From Bacillus sp. N1-1 (lineage in GTDB: Bacteria; Bacillota; Bacilli; Bacillales; Guptibacillaceae): a stretch of 64,000 nt of DNA. Positions within the stretch are counted from its first letter, which is position 1. Every line of letters begins with the position of its first letter. The stretch lies in NCBI RefSeq assembly GCF_009818105.1, contig NZ_CP046564.1, positions 1,984,001 to 2,048,000 on the forward strand, read 5' to 3'. Both the position numbers and the translations under genes were made by a program. The notes beneath the pieces were generated by a model. The model did no database searches. It had not been told where the DNA came from and saw only the letters and a program-made list of their open reading frames with translations. This document shows positions 48,881 through 55,713 of the stretch, piece after piece.

Positions 48881-49663
48881 TTAAGGAGTTTTTTGCTGTT
48901 CAATTTGTATTCCTAAAGAGTGAAGTGCATCTTTAACAGTTGTCTTTGTGGGGATAGAGCTTAGTCTTGTATCAATCTGTGCGGCAATTGGTGCTAGTTC
49001 AGGTCTAATTCCTGTGAAAATAGGATGCACGCCAAGTAGTGATAGTACTCGATAAATTTGAAAGAGGTGTTTTGTAACAATATGGTCTAACGTGTAAATT
49101 CCAGAAAAATCAATGATTAAATATTGTATGTGTTTGTTTTGTACTTTAGTAGGGATGTCTTCTAAAAGCTGTCTAGCCCTTTCTTCATCAAATGAACCTA
49201 CCAAAGGAAGTACTCCAATACCGTTTAGAAGTGGAACAACTGTAGCAGATAATTCGTTTACTTGATTAATTATTTCTTTTTGTTTCTTTTCAGCATTTTT
49301 TCTTTCAGTTATATCCTTAACATAAGTCTGAATCGCTAAAATATCTCCTATTTGTACTGGATGACAATATAATTCCACATCGACTGTTGTACCATCAAGC
49401 CTATAAATTGTTTCTTCGATGACGTTGGCTGGTTCCATATATGCAGAATGTATTCTTTTTTCTATACTTGCCTTAGAACTTTCTTGGAATATATCTAAAG
49501 GACTAGCACCTATAAGATCTTCTTTTGAAGCTCTAAAAAACTCTTCTGCAACACGATTAATATCAATTATTCTAAGCTCTGAATGTATAATTAGCGGGTC
49601 AAGAGAAAAATCCATAATTTGACGGTAATCAATATCTTCTATTTTTTCTATCAAAATATTCAC
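48881..49663 (-). CDS. PAS-STAS domain stress-signalling protein
   Basis: A 260-aa cytosolic protein: PAS domain at residues 12-120 (LDPLIIHSELRIIDINRVAEEFF, PAC-like VKDITERKNAEKKQ), a short coiled linker, then a STAS domain (QYLIIDFSGIYTLDHIVTKHLF, GVHPIFTGIRPELA). This is the layout of RsbR/YtvA-type stressosome proteins. There is no LOV photoactive Cys motif, so light sensing is unlikely. In RsbRA two Thr are phosphorylated; the site in FTGIRPE is kept, while the earlier one reads LDHIV (His). Only complete gene in the island; unlinked to rsb genes here. Confidence 0.8.
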   Translation of the reverse strand: MNILIEKIEDIDYRQIMDFSLDPLIIHSELRIIDINRVAEEFFRASKEDLIGASPLDIFQESSKASIEKRIHSAYMEPANVIEETIYRLDGTTVDVELYCHPVQIGDILAIQTYVKDITERKNAEKKQKEIINQVNELSATVVPLLNGIGVLPLVGSFDEERARQLLEDIPTKVQNKHIQYLIIDFSGIYTLDHIVTKHLFQIYRVLSLLGVHPIFTGIRPELAPIAAQIDTRLSSIPTKTTVKDALHSLGIQIEQQKTP

Positions 49664-49995
49664 CTTCTAAAAGATTATTTTTATATTAAAGCTATATGTT
49701 TTACTACTTATATCCTACTAATATCGTAACAAAAATTTATGGTTCTATGGGACTACATTCAAAATTCCATATCTTAAATAAGAAAACTCCATACAATGTC
49801 TTCTACAGATTCAGATAAAATTTCTGCGTATTTCCCTATAGTTTGTCCAAGACTCTTTCCTTTCTTAAAATATAAGGAGGTGATATTTTTTGAGGACTTT
49901 TAAAGAGGCTTTTTCAAATCGTTTACTAAAACGGAAAAACAGAATGATGAATAATTTGTTATCAGATATGATTTTGACCAAAAGATTGGCCAAAA
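49664..49995. other. Island spacer with one possible short ORF
   Basis: AT-rich, with no gene I can support except a short TTG ORF at its right end. It contains the TTTTGACCAAA word at 49973-49983 and GATTGGCCAAAATCA at 49984-49998, repeated from 48696. Confidence 0.6.
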
Positions 49996-50063
49996 TCATT
50001 TCAAGATATTCTTCATGTATTCCTCGTATTTCTCTAGTGTATCTGTCTCGATTTTTTTACTAA
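49890..50063 (+). CDS. Possible truncated small ORF
   Basis: 57 codons from TTG 49890 behind a perfect AAGGAGGTGAT ribosome site (49874-49884). The first 25 residues (MRTFKEAFSNRLLKRKNRMM) look protein-like and basic, but from about 49970 the frame runs antisense through the integrase fragment, so the true 3' part was probably replaced. Best read as the 5' stub of a lost gene. Confidence 0.35.
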   Translation: MRTFKEAFSNRLLKRKNRMMNNLLSDMILTKRLAKIISRYSSCIPRISLVYLSRFFY

Positions 50064-50384
50064 CGTGTGCATAAACGTTTGATGTAATTTCCATACTTCC
50101 ATGACCTAACCGAGTCTGAACGTATTTCATATCTGCACCGGCTTCTAAAAGTAAAACAGCATGAGTATGGCGAAGAGAGTGAGGACCAGGTTCAAATCGT
50201 GGTGATAAATTTCATTAAGTGCTAATTTATTTTGATTCTGTTGTTTTTTATGAAAATGCAGATCATTAGTTAGACTCTTACTTATTGTAATTGTTCTCTT
50301 TGAATTAAAGGCTTTAGTGTCTCCAAACAACTCTCCTTTTGAACGTGCTTTGAAATCTAGAGTCTTATTAATAGTAATGGACAT
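49996..50384 (-). pseudogene. int: Tyrosine integrase catalytic-domain pseudogene
   Basis: Two pieces in different frames. 50190-50384 encodes FNSKRTITISKSLTNDLHF and KLALNEIYHHDLN, the middle of a phage/ICE integrase catalytic domain. From about 50181 down to the stop at 49996-49998 a second frame encodes HSLRHTHAVLLLEAGADMK, RLGHGSMEITSNVYAHV and a C-terminus ending MKNILK, with His/Arg, GH and Tyr catalytic motifs intact. Between them roughly 35-40 residues are deleted with a frame change, and the N-terminal half is missing altogether. Confidence 0.9.
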
Positions 50385-50419
50385 GACAAAATGCCAGTCA
50401 GTTGCTTTTACAATCTCAT

Positions 50420-50452
50420 AAAAAAGAGCCTATCTTTATTGCAGATAAGCTC
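50420..50452 (-). terminator. Terminator of the hydrolase fragment
   Basis: On the minus strand, GAGCTTATCT pairs with AGATAGGCTC around a 7-base loop and is followed by six T. Confidence 0.75.
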
Positions 50453-50481
50453 CGAGATCATCGAAGATCTTGATCGTTCAT

Positions 50482-50694
50482 TCAGTTCCTTAAAGAAACT
50501 GTTTCTCGAGCCTCTAAAGATGATTTGGTTAACTTCCTAATTTGTTCAGGTTGCTCAAGTATTGTCCAATGACCGCTTTCCTTCACTTCTACAAGTTCAG
50601 CATTCTTCAAGTGTTTCATTACATTTTTATCAATGAACCCCGGAGATAAGATATCGTGTGAGCCCTGAGCAATTAATATAGCAAGTTGAAAAAT
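50482..50694 (-). pseudogene. Alpha/beta-hydrolase C-terminal fragment
   Basis: About 70 open codons without a start, bounded upstream by an in-frame TGA. It encodes LAILIAQGSHDILSPGFIDK and VKESGHWTILEQPEQI: the acid (Asp of GSHD) and His (SGHW) of an alpha/beta-hydrolase triad and the usual final helix. The nucleophile half is gone. Its terminator survives downstream. Confidence 0.85.
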
Positions 50695-50819
50695 TCATGA
50701 CCAAAATTCAGACCAAAAAAAGTTAAAAAAGTACAATGATTTTTAAATGACGTATTTCCTAAACACTAATAAATATAGGTATTTAAAGCATGTTTAATAT
50801 CTATTTAAACCGTAAAATC

Positions 50820-50878
50820 TGTTCCGTACGCAAGTACACCCTTGGGAACGCGAACAGTATATGACGACTTACTAAGAT
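50820..50878 (+). repeat. Right attachment-like repeat (displaced glnA end)
   Basis: Second copy of the glnA 3' end, with no gene attached upstream; it still encodes the last 17 GlnA residues and TAA. Probably the original chromosomal end displaced by insertion. Confidence 0.85.
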
Positions 50879-50884
50879 AGAGAG

Positions 50885-50914
50885 AACCCCTTAACACAAT
50901 TGTGTTAAGGGGTT
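50885..50914 (+). terminator. Terminator after the displaced glnA end
   Basis: Perfect 30-bp palindrome (15-bp arms AACCCCTTAACACAA/TTGTGTTAAGGGGTT) followed by TTGTGTTG; likely the ancestral glnA terminator. Confidence 0.85.
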
Positions 50915-50999
50915 TTGTGTTGAAAAATCTAAGTATCATCCCATCATCCGAGCAGGGAGCGAGTACAATTTGAAAAAGGATAGGCACCTAAACAAGCAA

Positions 51000-51028
51000 T
51001 TGAGTCAATTGGAAATAAAGTATATTAT
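51000..51028 (+). promoter_or_regulatory. Possible sigma-A promoter of the sulfotransferase gene
   Basis: TTGAGT (51000-51005), 17-base spacer, TATTAT (51023-51028), about 80 bases before the start codon. Confidence 0.5.
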
Positions 51029-51108
51029 GACTGAAGTTAAAGGTTAAATGATTGAGATGGTTGAAAATTTTAAATCTACTATGCTTCTAATTGAAAAGAG
51101 GAGAAAAT

Positions 51109-51879
51109 TTGGATCAAGAGCTGCATCCTTTTATATTGAATACTATTCCTAAAAGTGGAACTCATTTATTGAAACAATTGTTACTTGGAATGAATCCCAA
51201 TGTCATCACAAATAATCCACATCATGTTTTATATGGGGCGCCGGAATTTAATAAAAACGAAGATATCGAGCGATTAAATCACATGGAAGCGAATCAATTT
51301 ATCCATGGCCACTTTTACTATATGCACTTCTGGAAAGATCTTTTTGATAAAAATGATTTGAAGCAAATTTTTTTAATTCGGGATTTGCGAGATATTGTCT
51401 TATCCTATAGTTATTTCATTGATAAACTACCAAATCATCCACTATTTAAATCCTTTTATGAAAATCAAACATCCACGCAGGATCGCTGTCTTACTCTAAT
51501 TAATGGAATGACTGATCCAAAGTTAAATTTAGTTTATCCTTCGATTGACACATGGTTTGGAAGCTTTCAAGGGTGGATGGAGTTGTCAAATGTCCTTACT
51601 GTCAAATATGAAGATCTTAATCCTTCGCATCCAGCGTGCGATGAAACCCTAGAAAGAATAATTGCATTTCTGTGGGAGGATGGGCCAATGCCAATGAATA
51701 AAGACGAGATGATCAAGCAAATGATTCAAAGTATAAATCCAAAAAGCTCTCCAACCTTTAGAAAAGGGAAATCAGGTGGATGGATGAATGAGTTTGATAA
51801 GCGATGTAAACATGCATTTAAAGAAAGAGCGGGACAGATCCTTATCGATTTAGGGTATGAACATGATATGGAGTGGTAG
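51109..51879 (+). CDS. Sulfotransferase-like protein
   Basis: A 256-aa cytosolic protein with three sulfotransferase landmarks: PKSGTHLL near residue 14 (5'-phosphosulfate loop), the RDLRDIVLSYSYF 3'-phosphate loop, and the C-terminal FRKGKSGGW motif matching RKGxxGxW. It should move sulfate from PAPS to a small acceptor, which is unknown. TTG 51109 follows a GAGGAG site; TTG 51091 lies upstream of that site. Single-gene unit between two terminators, immediately outside the glnA island. Such genes are uncommon in Bacillaceae, suggesting transfer. Confidence 0.82.
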   Translation: MDQELHPFILNTIPKSGTHLLKQLLLGMNPNVITNNPHHVLYGAPEFNKNEDIERLNHMEANQFIHGHFYYMHFWKDLFDKNDLKQIFLIRDLRDIVLSYSYFIDKLPNHPLFKSFYENQTSTQDRCLTLINGMTDPKLNLVYPSIDTWFGSFQGWMELSNVLTVKYEDLNPSHPACDETLERIIAFLWEDGPMPMNKDEMIKQMIQSINPKSSPTFRKGKSGGWMNEFDKRCKHAFKERAGQILIDLGYEHDMEW

Positions 51880-51941
51880 TGAGGAATCACTCAATGCTAC
51901 TCACAGGACTGGTTGGTTAGTATAACAACTAGATTAAAACG

Positions 51942-51988
51942 AAAAGCGACGAATCTTACATTAATGAAGTAAGATTTGTCGCTTTTTA
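51942..51988. terminator. Bidirectional terminator
   Basis: Eighteen-pair stem (AAAAGCGACGAATCTTAC with one G-U partner) around a 9-base loop, T run on the + side and A run on the other, so it can serve both the sulfotransferase gene and the convergent reductase gene. Confidence 0.88.
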
Positions 51989-52021
51989 TATGGCTGTACT
52001 GGCTACAGGTCGAATTCATTA

Positions 52022-53680
52022 TTATATCAAACTAGTTCTCTTAACCTGCTCATATGTTCGGTATCCGCCATCTAGATTAATTGCCTGAAACCCATTTTCC
52101 TTAAGGATGCGTGTAGCAATATAACCGCGAAACCCAACTTGACAATGTACAAAAATTGTTTGATTCTTCGGTAGTTCATGAAGGTGATTTCTTAATTGAT
52201 CAACTGGAAGATTAACAGCTCCTTTAATAAAACCATTATTAAACTCTGATGGGTTTCGCACGTCTATAAGCGTGCCGCCGTTTTCCGCGATCGCATCAAT
52301 CTCATGCCACTGAACGGTTTCCATCATGCCTTCGACGATATTACTCGCTACATATCCCGCCATATTCACTGGATCTTTCGCTGAAGAGTAAGGTGGGGCG
52401 TAGGCTAGTTCTAAGTCAGGTAGGTCGAGAACGGTTAAGCCTCCTTTAATCGCGGTGGCGATTACATCGATTCGCTTATCCACGCCATCCTTACCGACTG
52501 CTTGAGCACCGAAGATCTTTCCGGTTTCTTTATCAAAAATGAGCTTCAAGGCAATAGGGGAGGCGTTTGGATAATATCCGGCGTTTGAACCTGGATGAAC
52601 GTGCACGACTTCATAAGCAATGCAAAGGCTTTTTAAGGTTTTTTCATTATTACCGGTCGTAGCAACAGCATAGTCAAATACTTTGGCAATGGATGTTCCA
52701 AGTGTCCCTTTATACGGCGTTTTTTTGCCGTAAATGTTATCAGCAACGAGTCGTCCGTGTCTGTTTGCTGGCCATGCTAAAGGAATCATGGTTGGTTGCT
52801 TGTTAATATAACATGTTACTTCGATGGCATCGCCAATCGCATAAATGGAAGGATCGCTCGTTTGGAGGTATTCGTTTACTTGAATTCCGCCTCGTGTACC
52901 TACAGATAACCCGGCATGAACAGCTAGTTCATTTTCAGGGCGGACGCCGATTGACAAAATGATCAGATCTGTATCGATTTCTTTTCCGCTTACGGTGAGT
53001 ACTTTCGTTCCATTGTTTTCGAATGCCTGTACACCGTCATTTAAAATCAGGTTAATGCCTTTATCTTTAAGGTGCTGGTGAACGATTGTGGCCATTTCAT
53101 AATCGAGTGGTGGCATGATTTGATTTGCCATTTCAATCAGTGTGACGTTCATGCCAAGGTCGCTCAAGTTTTCTGCCATTTCAACCCCGATAAAGCCACC
53201 GCCCACGACAACAGCTTGGGATGGCTTCTCTTTATCAACATAAGCTTTGATCCGATCGGTATCAGGAATATTGCGAAGCGTAAAGAGTGTCTTTGCTTCG
53301 TTAAGACCGGGAATAGGTGGAACGATCGGACGGGCTCCTGGTGAAAGAATCAGTTGGTCATAAGTTTCCTCGTATGTTTGATCAGATTTTAAATCATGTA
53401 CAGAAATGGTTTTCTTTGCGCGATCAATTCGTGTTACTTCGCTCAAGGTACGAATATCAAAGTTATACCTTGCGGCCATGCTTTCTGGTGTTTGGACGAG
53501 TAGTTTCTTGCGGTCTTTAATCGTTCCACCTATATAATAAGGGAGCCCACAGTTGGCGTAAGAAATATACTCACCTTTATCAAACATGACAATCTCTGCC
53601 GTTTCATCTAATCTTCTTAAACGAGCCGCTGCTGTTGAGCCACCAGCTACGCCACCAACAATTACAATTTTCTTACTCAT
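52022..53680 (-). CDS. CoA-disulfide reductase with rhodanese domain
   Basis: A 552-aa FAD/NAD(P) oxidoreductase fused to a rhodanese. FAD motif GGVAGGSTAAARLRR at the N-terminus, single redox Cys in YANCGLPYYIGG (about residue 44), NAD motif VVGGGFIGVEMAE, FAD motif YAIGDAIEV, and a rhodanese domain from about residue 460 with catalytic Cys in VHCQVGFRG. CoADR-RHD enzymes reduce CoA disulfide or CoA persulfide and handle polysulfide. AAGGAG site. A CsoR/CstR-type palindrome overlaps the promoter, pointing to sulfide-responsive control. Confidence 0.92.
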   Translation of the reverse strand: MSKKIVIVGGVAGGSTAAARLRRLDETAEIVMFDKGEYISYANCGLPYYIGGTIKDRKKLLVQTPESMAARYNFDIRTLSEVTRIDRAKKTISVHDLKSDQTYEETYDQLILSPGARPIVPPIPGLNEAKTLFTLRNIPDTDRIKAYVDKEKPSQAVVVGGGFIGVEMAENLSDLGMNVTLIEMANQIMPPLDYEMATIVHQHLKDKGINLILNDGVQAFENNGTKVLTVSGKEIDTDLIILSIGVRPENELAVHAGLSVGTRGGIQVNEYLQTSDPSIYAIGDAIEVTCYINKQPTMIPLAWPANRHGRLVADNIYGKKTPYKGTLGTSIAKVFDYAVATTGNNEKTLKSLCIAYEVVHVHPGSNAGYYPNASPIALKLIFDKETGKIFGAQAVGKDGVDKRIDVIATAIKGGLTVLDLPDLELAYAPPYSSAKDPVNMAGYVASNIVEGMMETVQWHEIDAIAENGGTLIDVRNPSEFNNGFIKGAVNLPVDQLRNHLHELPKNQTIFVHCQVGFRGYIATRILKENGFQAINLDGGYRTYEQVKRTSLI

Positions 53681-53700
53681 ATGATCGTCTCCTTTTTATT

Positions 53701-53714
53701 ACCCTGTGGGGTAT
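53701..53714 (-). promoter_or_regulatory. CsoR/CstR-type operator
   Basis: TACCC-TGTG-GGGTA palindrome about 20 bases before the reductase start and just downstream of a minus-strand TATAAT (53726-53731), so it would cover the transcription start. CstR sites of this type govern persulfide-response genes. Confidence 0.6.
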
Positions 53715-54083
53715 TTACATTTTTATTATAGATCATTGAATCAAAAAGAAATGTGACATACCTCACGTTTTAATAGATTGGTGGAGAAATGAAACGAAGG
53801 TATGGTCACTACTAATAGAGCTTCTAAATGTTAATTAGAGTGAAGAGCGTAGGATGAGTGTTAAGGTATTACAAAGATACTCCTTTTTGTAAAAAGCGAT
53901 CATCTAGGCTTAATGACAGTGAAACCTCATTACAGAACTTTTCTGTTAGACTAAGTGAATCGGCTCGAAGGCGTGTGGAAATCACACAGCAACACTTAGT
54001 TTGCTAGTAGTTACATATCCTACATTTTCATCTGTCTATCAAGTTGCACACTTCAGCTAGAATCAGTTACAGGAGGAATTTAC
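53715..54083. other. Divergent intergenic region with a structured segment
   Basis: No gene seen. Besides the reductase promoter it contains ACTAAGTG (53950-53957) paired with CACTTAGT (53993-54000), enclosing GTGTG/CACAC (53973-53977 and 53983-53987). It lies 84 bases before the NlpC/P60-like gene and could be part of its leader. It does not match the c-di-AMP (ydaO) riboswitch consensus. Confidence 0.5.
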
Positions 54084-54845
54084 ATGAACAAGTCTAGATT
54101 AACCGCACGAATTGCTTCATCTACTTTGGTGGCCGCGATGGTCTTTTCTCCGGTCTTAAGTGAAGGAGCTTTTGCTAATGTCGATTCAAATGACGTGAAG
54201 CAAAGCGATTCAGTTAGTTCATCAATTAACATTCTGGGTAGTGGGGATCGTGGCGAGGCTGTTACGGCGCTGCAAACAGAACTTGAATCACTCGGTTACT
54301 ATACCTATCATGTCGATGGTATTTTTGGTCAGATCACAGAAGATGCTGTTGAAGATTTTCAAGAAGACAAGGGACTTACTGTTGACGGTATAGCTGGACC
54401 TGAGGTTATGGGTGCGCTATCTACTGCTGATAATTCCGGTGCTACTGAACCTACTTCAGATGAAGCACCTACTGAGTCCGTCTCGCAATCTGATGTTGTA
54501 TCCACTGCGAAAAGCTTAATTGGAACGCCATATGTTTGGGGCGGCACAACACCAGACGGGTTTGACAGCAGTGGCTTCATCCAATATGTGTTTAACGAAG
54601 CTGGAGTCGACATATCACGAACGGAACGTGATATGTGGAAATATGACGGGACAGAAGTAGAGTCTCCGGTGATCGGGGATGTTGTCTTTTTTGAAGGCAC
54701 TTATGATGTAGAAGGAGCTTCACATAGCGGAATCTATATCGGCGACAACAAAATCATCCACGCTGGTAGCGGCGGTGTAGAAGTCACTGATCTTAGCTAC
54801 GACTTTTGGCAAGACCATTATTTAGGCGTTAAATCATTCAAATAA
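54084..54845 (+). CDS. Exported NlpC/P60-like protein, catalytic Cys replaced
   Basis: A 253-aa secreted protein: signal peptide to about residue 32 (AFAN), a PG_binding_1 domain at residues 50-112 (GDRGEAVTALQTELESLGYY), a Thr/Glu/Ser linker, and an NlpC/P60 domain from residue 135 (IGTPYVWGGTTPDGF). The family nucleophile in FDCSG is Ser162 here (FDSSG, codon AGC at 54567-54569), while His214 (SHSGIYIG) and His226 remain. Wall binding is likely; peptidase activity is doubtful. ACAGGAGGA site; terminator downstream. Confidence 0.88.
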   Translation: MNKSRLTARIASSTLVAAMVFSPVLSEGAFANVDSNDVKQSDSVSSSINILGSGDRGEAVTALQTELESLGYYTYHVDGIFGQITEDAVEDFQEDKGLTVDGIAGPEVMGALSTADNSGATEPTSDEAPTESVSQSDVVSTAKSLIGTPYVWGGTTPDGFDSSGFIQYVFNEAGVDISRTERDMWKYDGTEVESPVIGDVVFFEGTYDVEGASHSGIYIGDNKIIHAGSGGVEVTDLSYDFWQDHYLGVKSFK

Positions 54846-54899
54846 CCATCAAATTTAGCCGTTGCACGTTATTTCTATCGCGCGGTTGGTTCAAAAGGG

Positions 54900-54935
54900 G
54901 TGCTAATCATTGAGAAAATGATTAGCACTTTTTTT
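54900..54935 (+). terminator. Terminator after the NlpC/P60-like gene
   Basis: Perfect 12-bp stem GTGCTAATCATT/AATGATTAGCAC, 5-base loop, seven T. Confidence 0.92.
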
Positions 54936-55182
54936 ACGCGTTTTAAAAGTAGTTTGCAAGATTATGGAGCACAACGCTTTAAATCTTCTAATTCATTTAC
55001 AATCAGCATCTGTATGGATATCATTGTCATTGGGAAAGAAATTTTATGAAAGCGAAATATGATAGGGGGATAGTTTGTGATCAGGAAGTGGAACTAGTTA
55101 CGCAGATCCATACACCTCTCACCTTCGGATAAAACAGCTTTGAAGCAAGAAGTGACATTAAAGCAATATAAGCAACGCTTAT

Positions 55183-55473
55183 TTAATGAAAATCGCCATT
55201 ATCAAACGTTTTCTCTTTATCGGATCCCGAGTAGATACCAAAGAGTGACATCTCTTTTAGCACAAGTCCAGTCTCTTCCAACACTTCTCTTCTTGCCGTT
55301 TCCTGTACTGATTCGTTAAGGTCCATAAACCCACCTGGTAGACCCCACGACTCGCTATCGGTACGAAGCTGCAGCAACAAGCGATTCTCCGTATCGAAAA
55401 CCATTGCCCCTGCGACGACCATAATCACTTTCTCGTGACCTACCATTGAGCGTAAGTGCTGTATGTAATCCAT
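55183..55473 (-). pseudogene. Nudix hydrolase, N-terminal part (inverted)
   Basis: Encodes 96 residues with a complete Nudix box (GGFMDLNE...REVLEETGL) and its own GGAGG ribosome site, but stops at DNGDFH, about 50-60 residues short of the family length. The missing C-terminal part lies on the opposite strand at 55503-55685. Pyrophosphohydrolase activity of the fragment is unlikely to be normal. Confidence 0.85.
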
Positions 55474-55502
55474 GAATAACCTCCATAATTGTTTATGGTT
55501 AG

Positions 55503-55685
55503 TCTACTTATCCTGTTCAAATCCTCTTTCGTTGTCATGATTTTGAAGGAGAACTGCGCGGAAGTGAAGAATCGTTCGAGACAGCATTCTTTTCGCTAGA
55601 TGCGCTTCCTGATCAACTTTTTACCGAACACAAACTGATGATCAGCGATTTAATAAATGGTAAAGAACTGCCTATAATAGGGTGA
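55503..55685 (+). pseudogene. Nudix hydrolase, C-terminal part
   Basis: Open frame without a start codon, bounded upstream by TAG at 55500-55502, encoding YPVQILFRCHDFEGELRG and FETAFFSLDALPDQLF, the usual last strands and helix of the Nudix fold (ILFxCxDxEGEL, FFSLDELP). It is the natural continuation of the minus-strand fragment, so an inversion has split the gene. Confidence 0.82.
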
Positions 55686-55713
55686 GGGAAATAAGTTTAA
55701 AAGGAGGAATTCA

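Larger units (their letters stand above)
48517..50878. mobile_element. Decayed integrative element in glnA
   Basis: About 2.3 kb of visibly AT-rich DNA bounded by 59-bp direct repeats of the glnA 3' end. It holds an intact PAS-STAS gene, a broken tyrosine integrase, the tail of a second integrase, an alpha/beta-hydrolase fragment and several TTTTGACCAAA words. No transfer, replication or capsid genes are present, so it is a remnant that cannot move by itself. Confidence 0.8.

Noticed and set aside
48517..50878. Island as a functional ICE or prophage
   Set aside because: Integrase is broken and there are no replication, transfer or structural genes in 2.3 kb.
53715..54083. c-di-AMP (ydaO) riboswitch upstream of the NlpC/P60-like gene
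   Set aside because: The gene type is right, but the conserved ydaO core segments are not found in the leader.
54359..54700. Minus-strand 113-codon ORF inside the NlpC/P60-like gene
   Set aside because: Serine-rich antisense shadow with no start signals.
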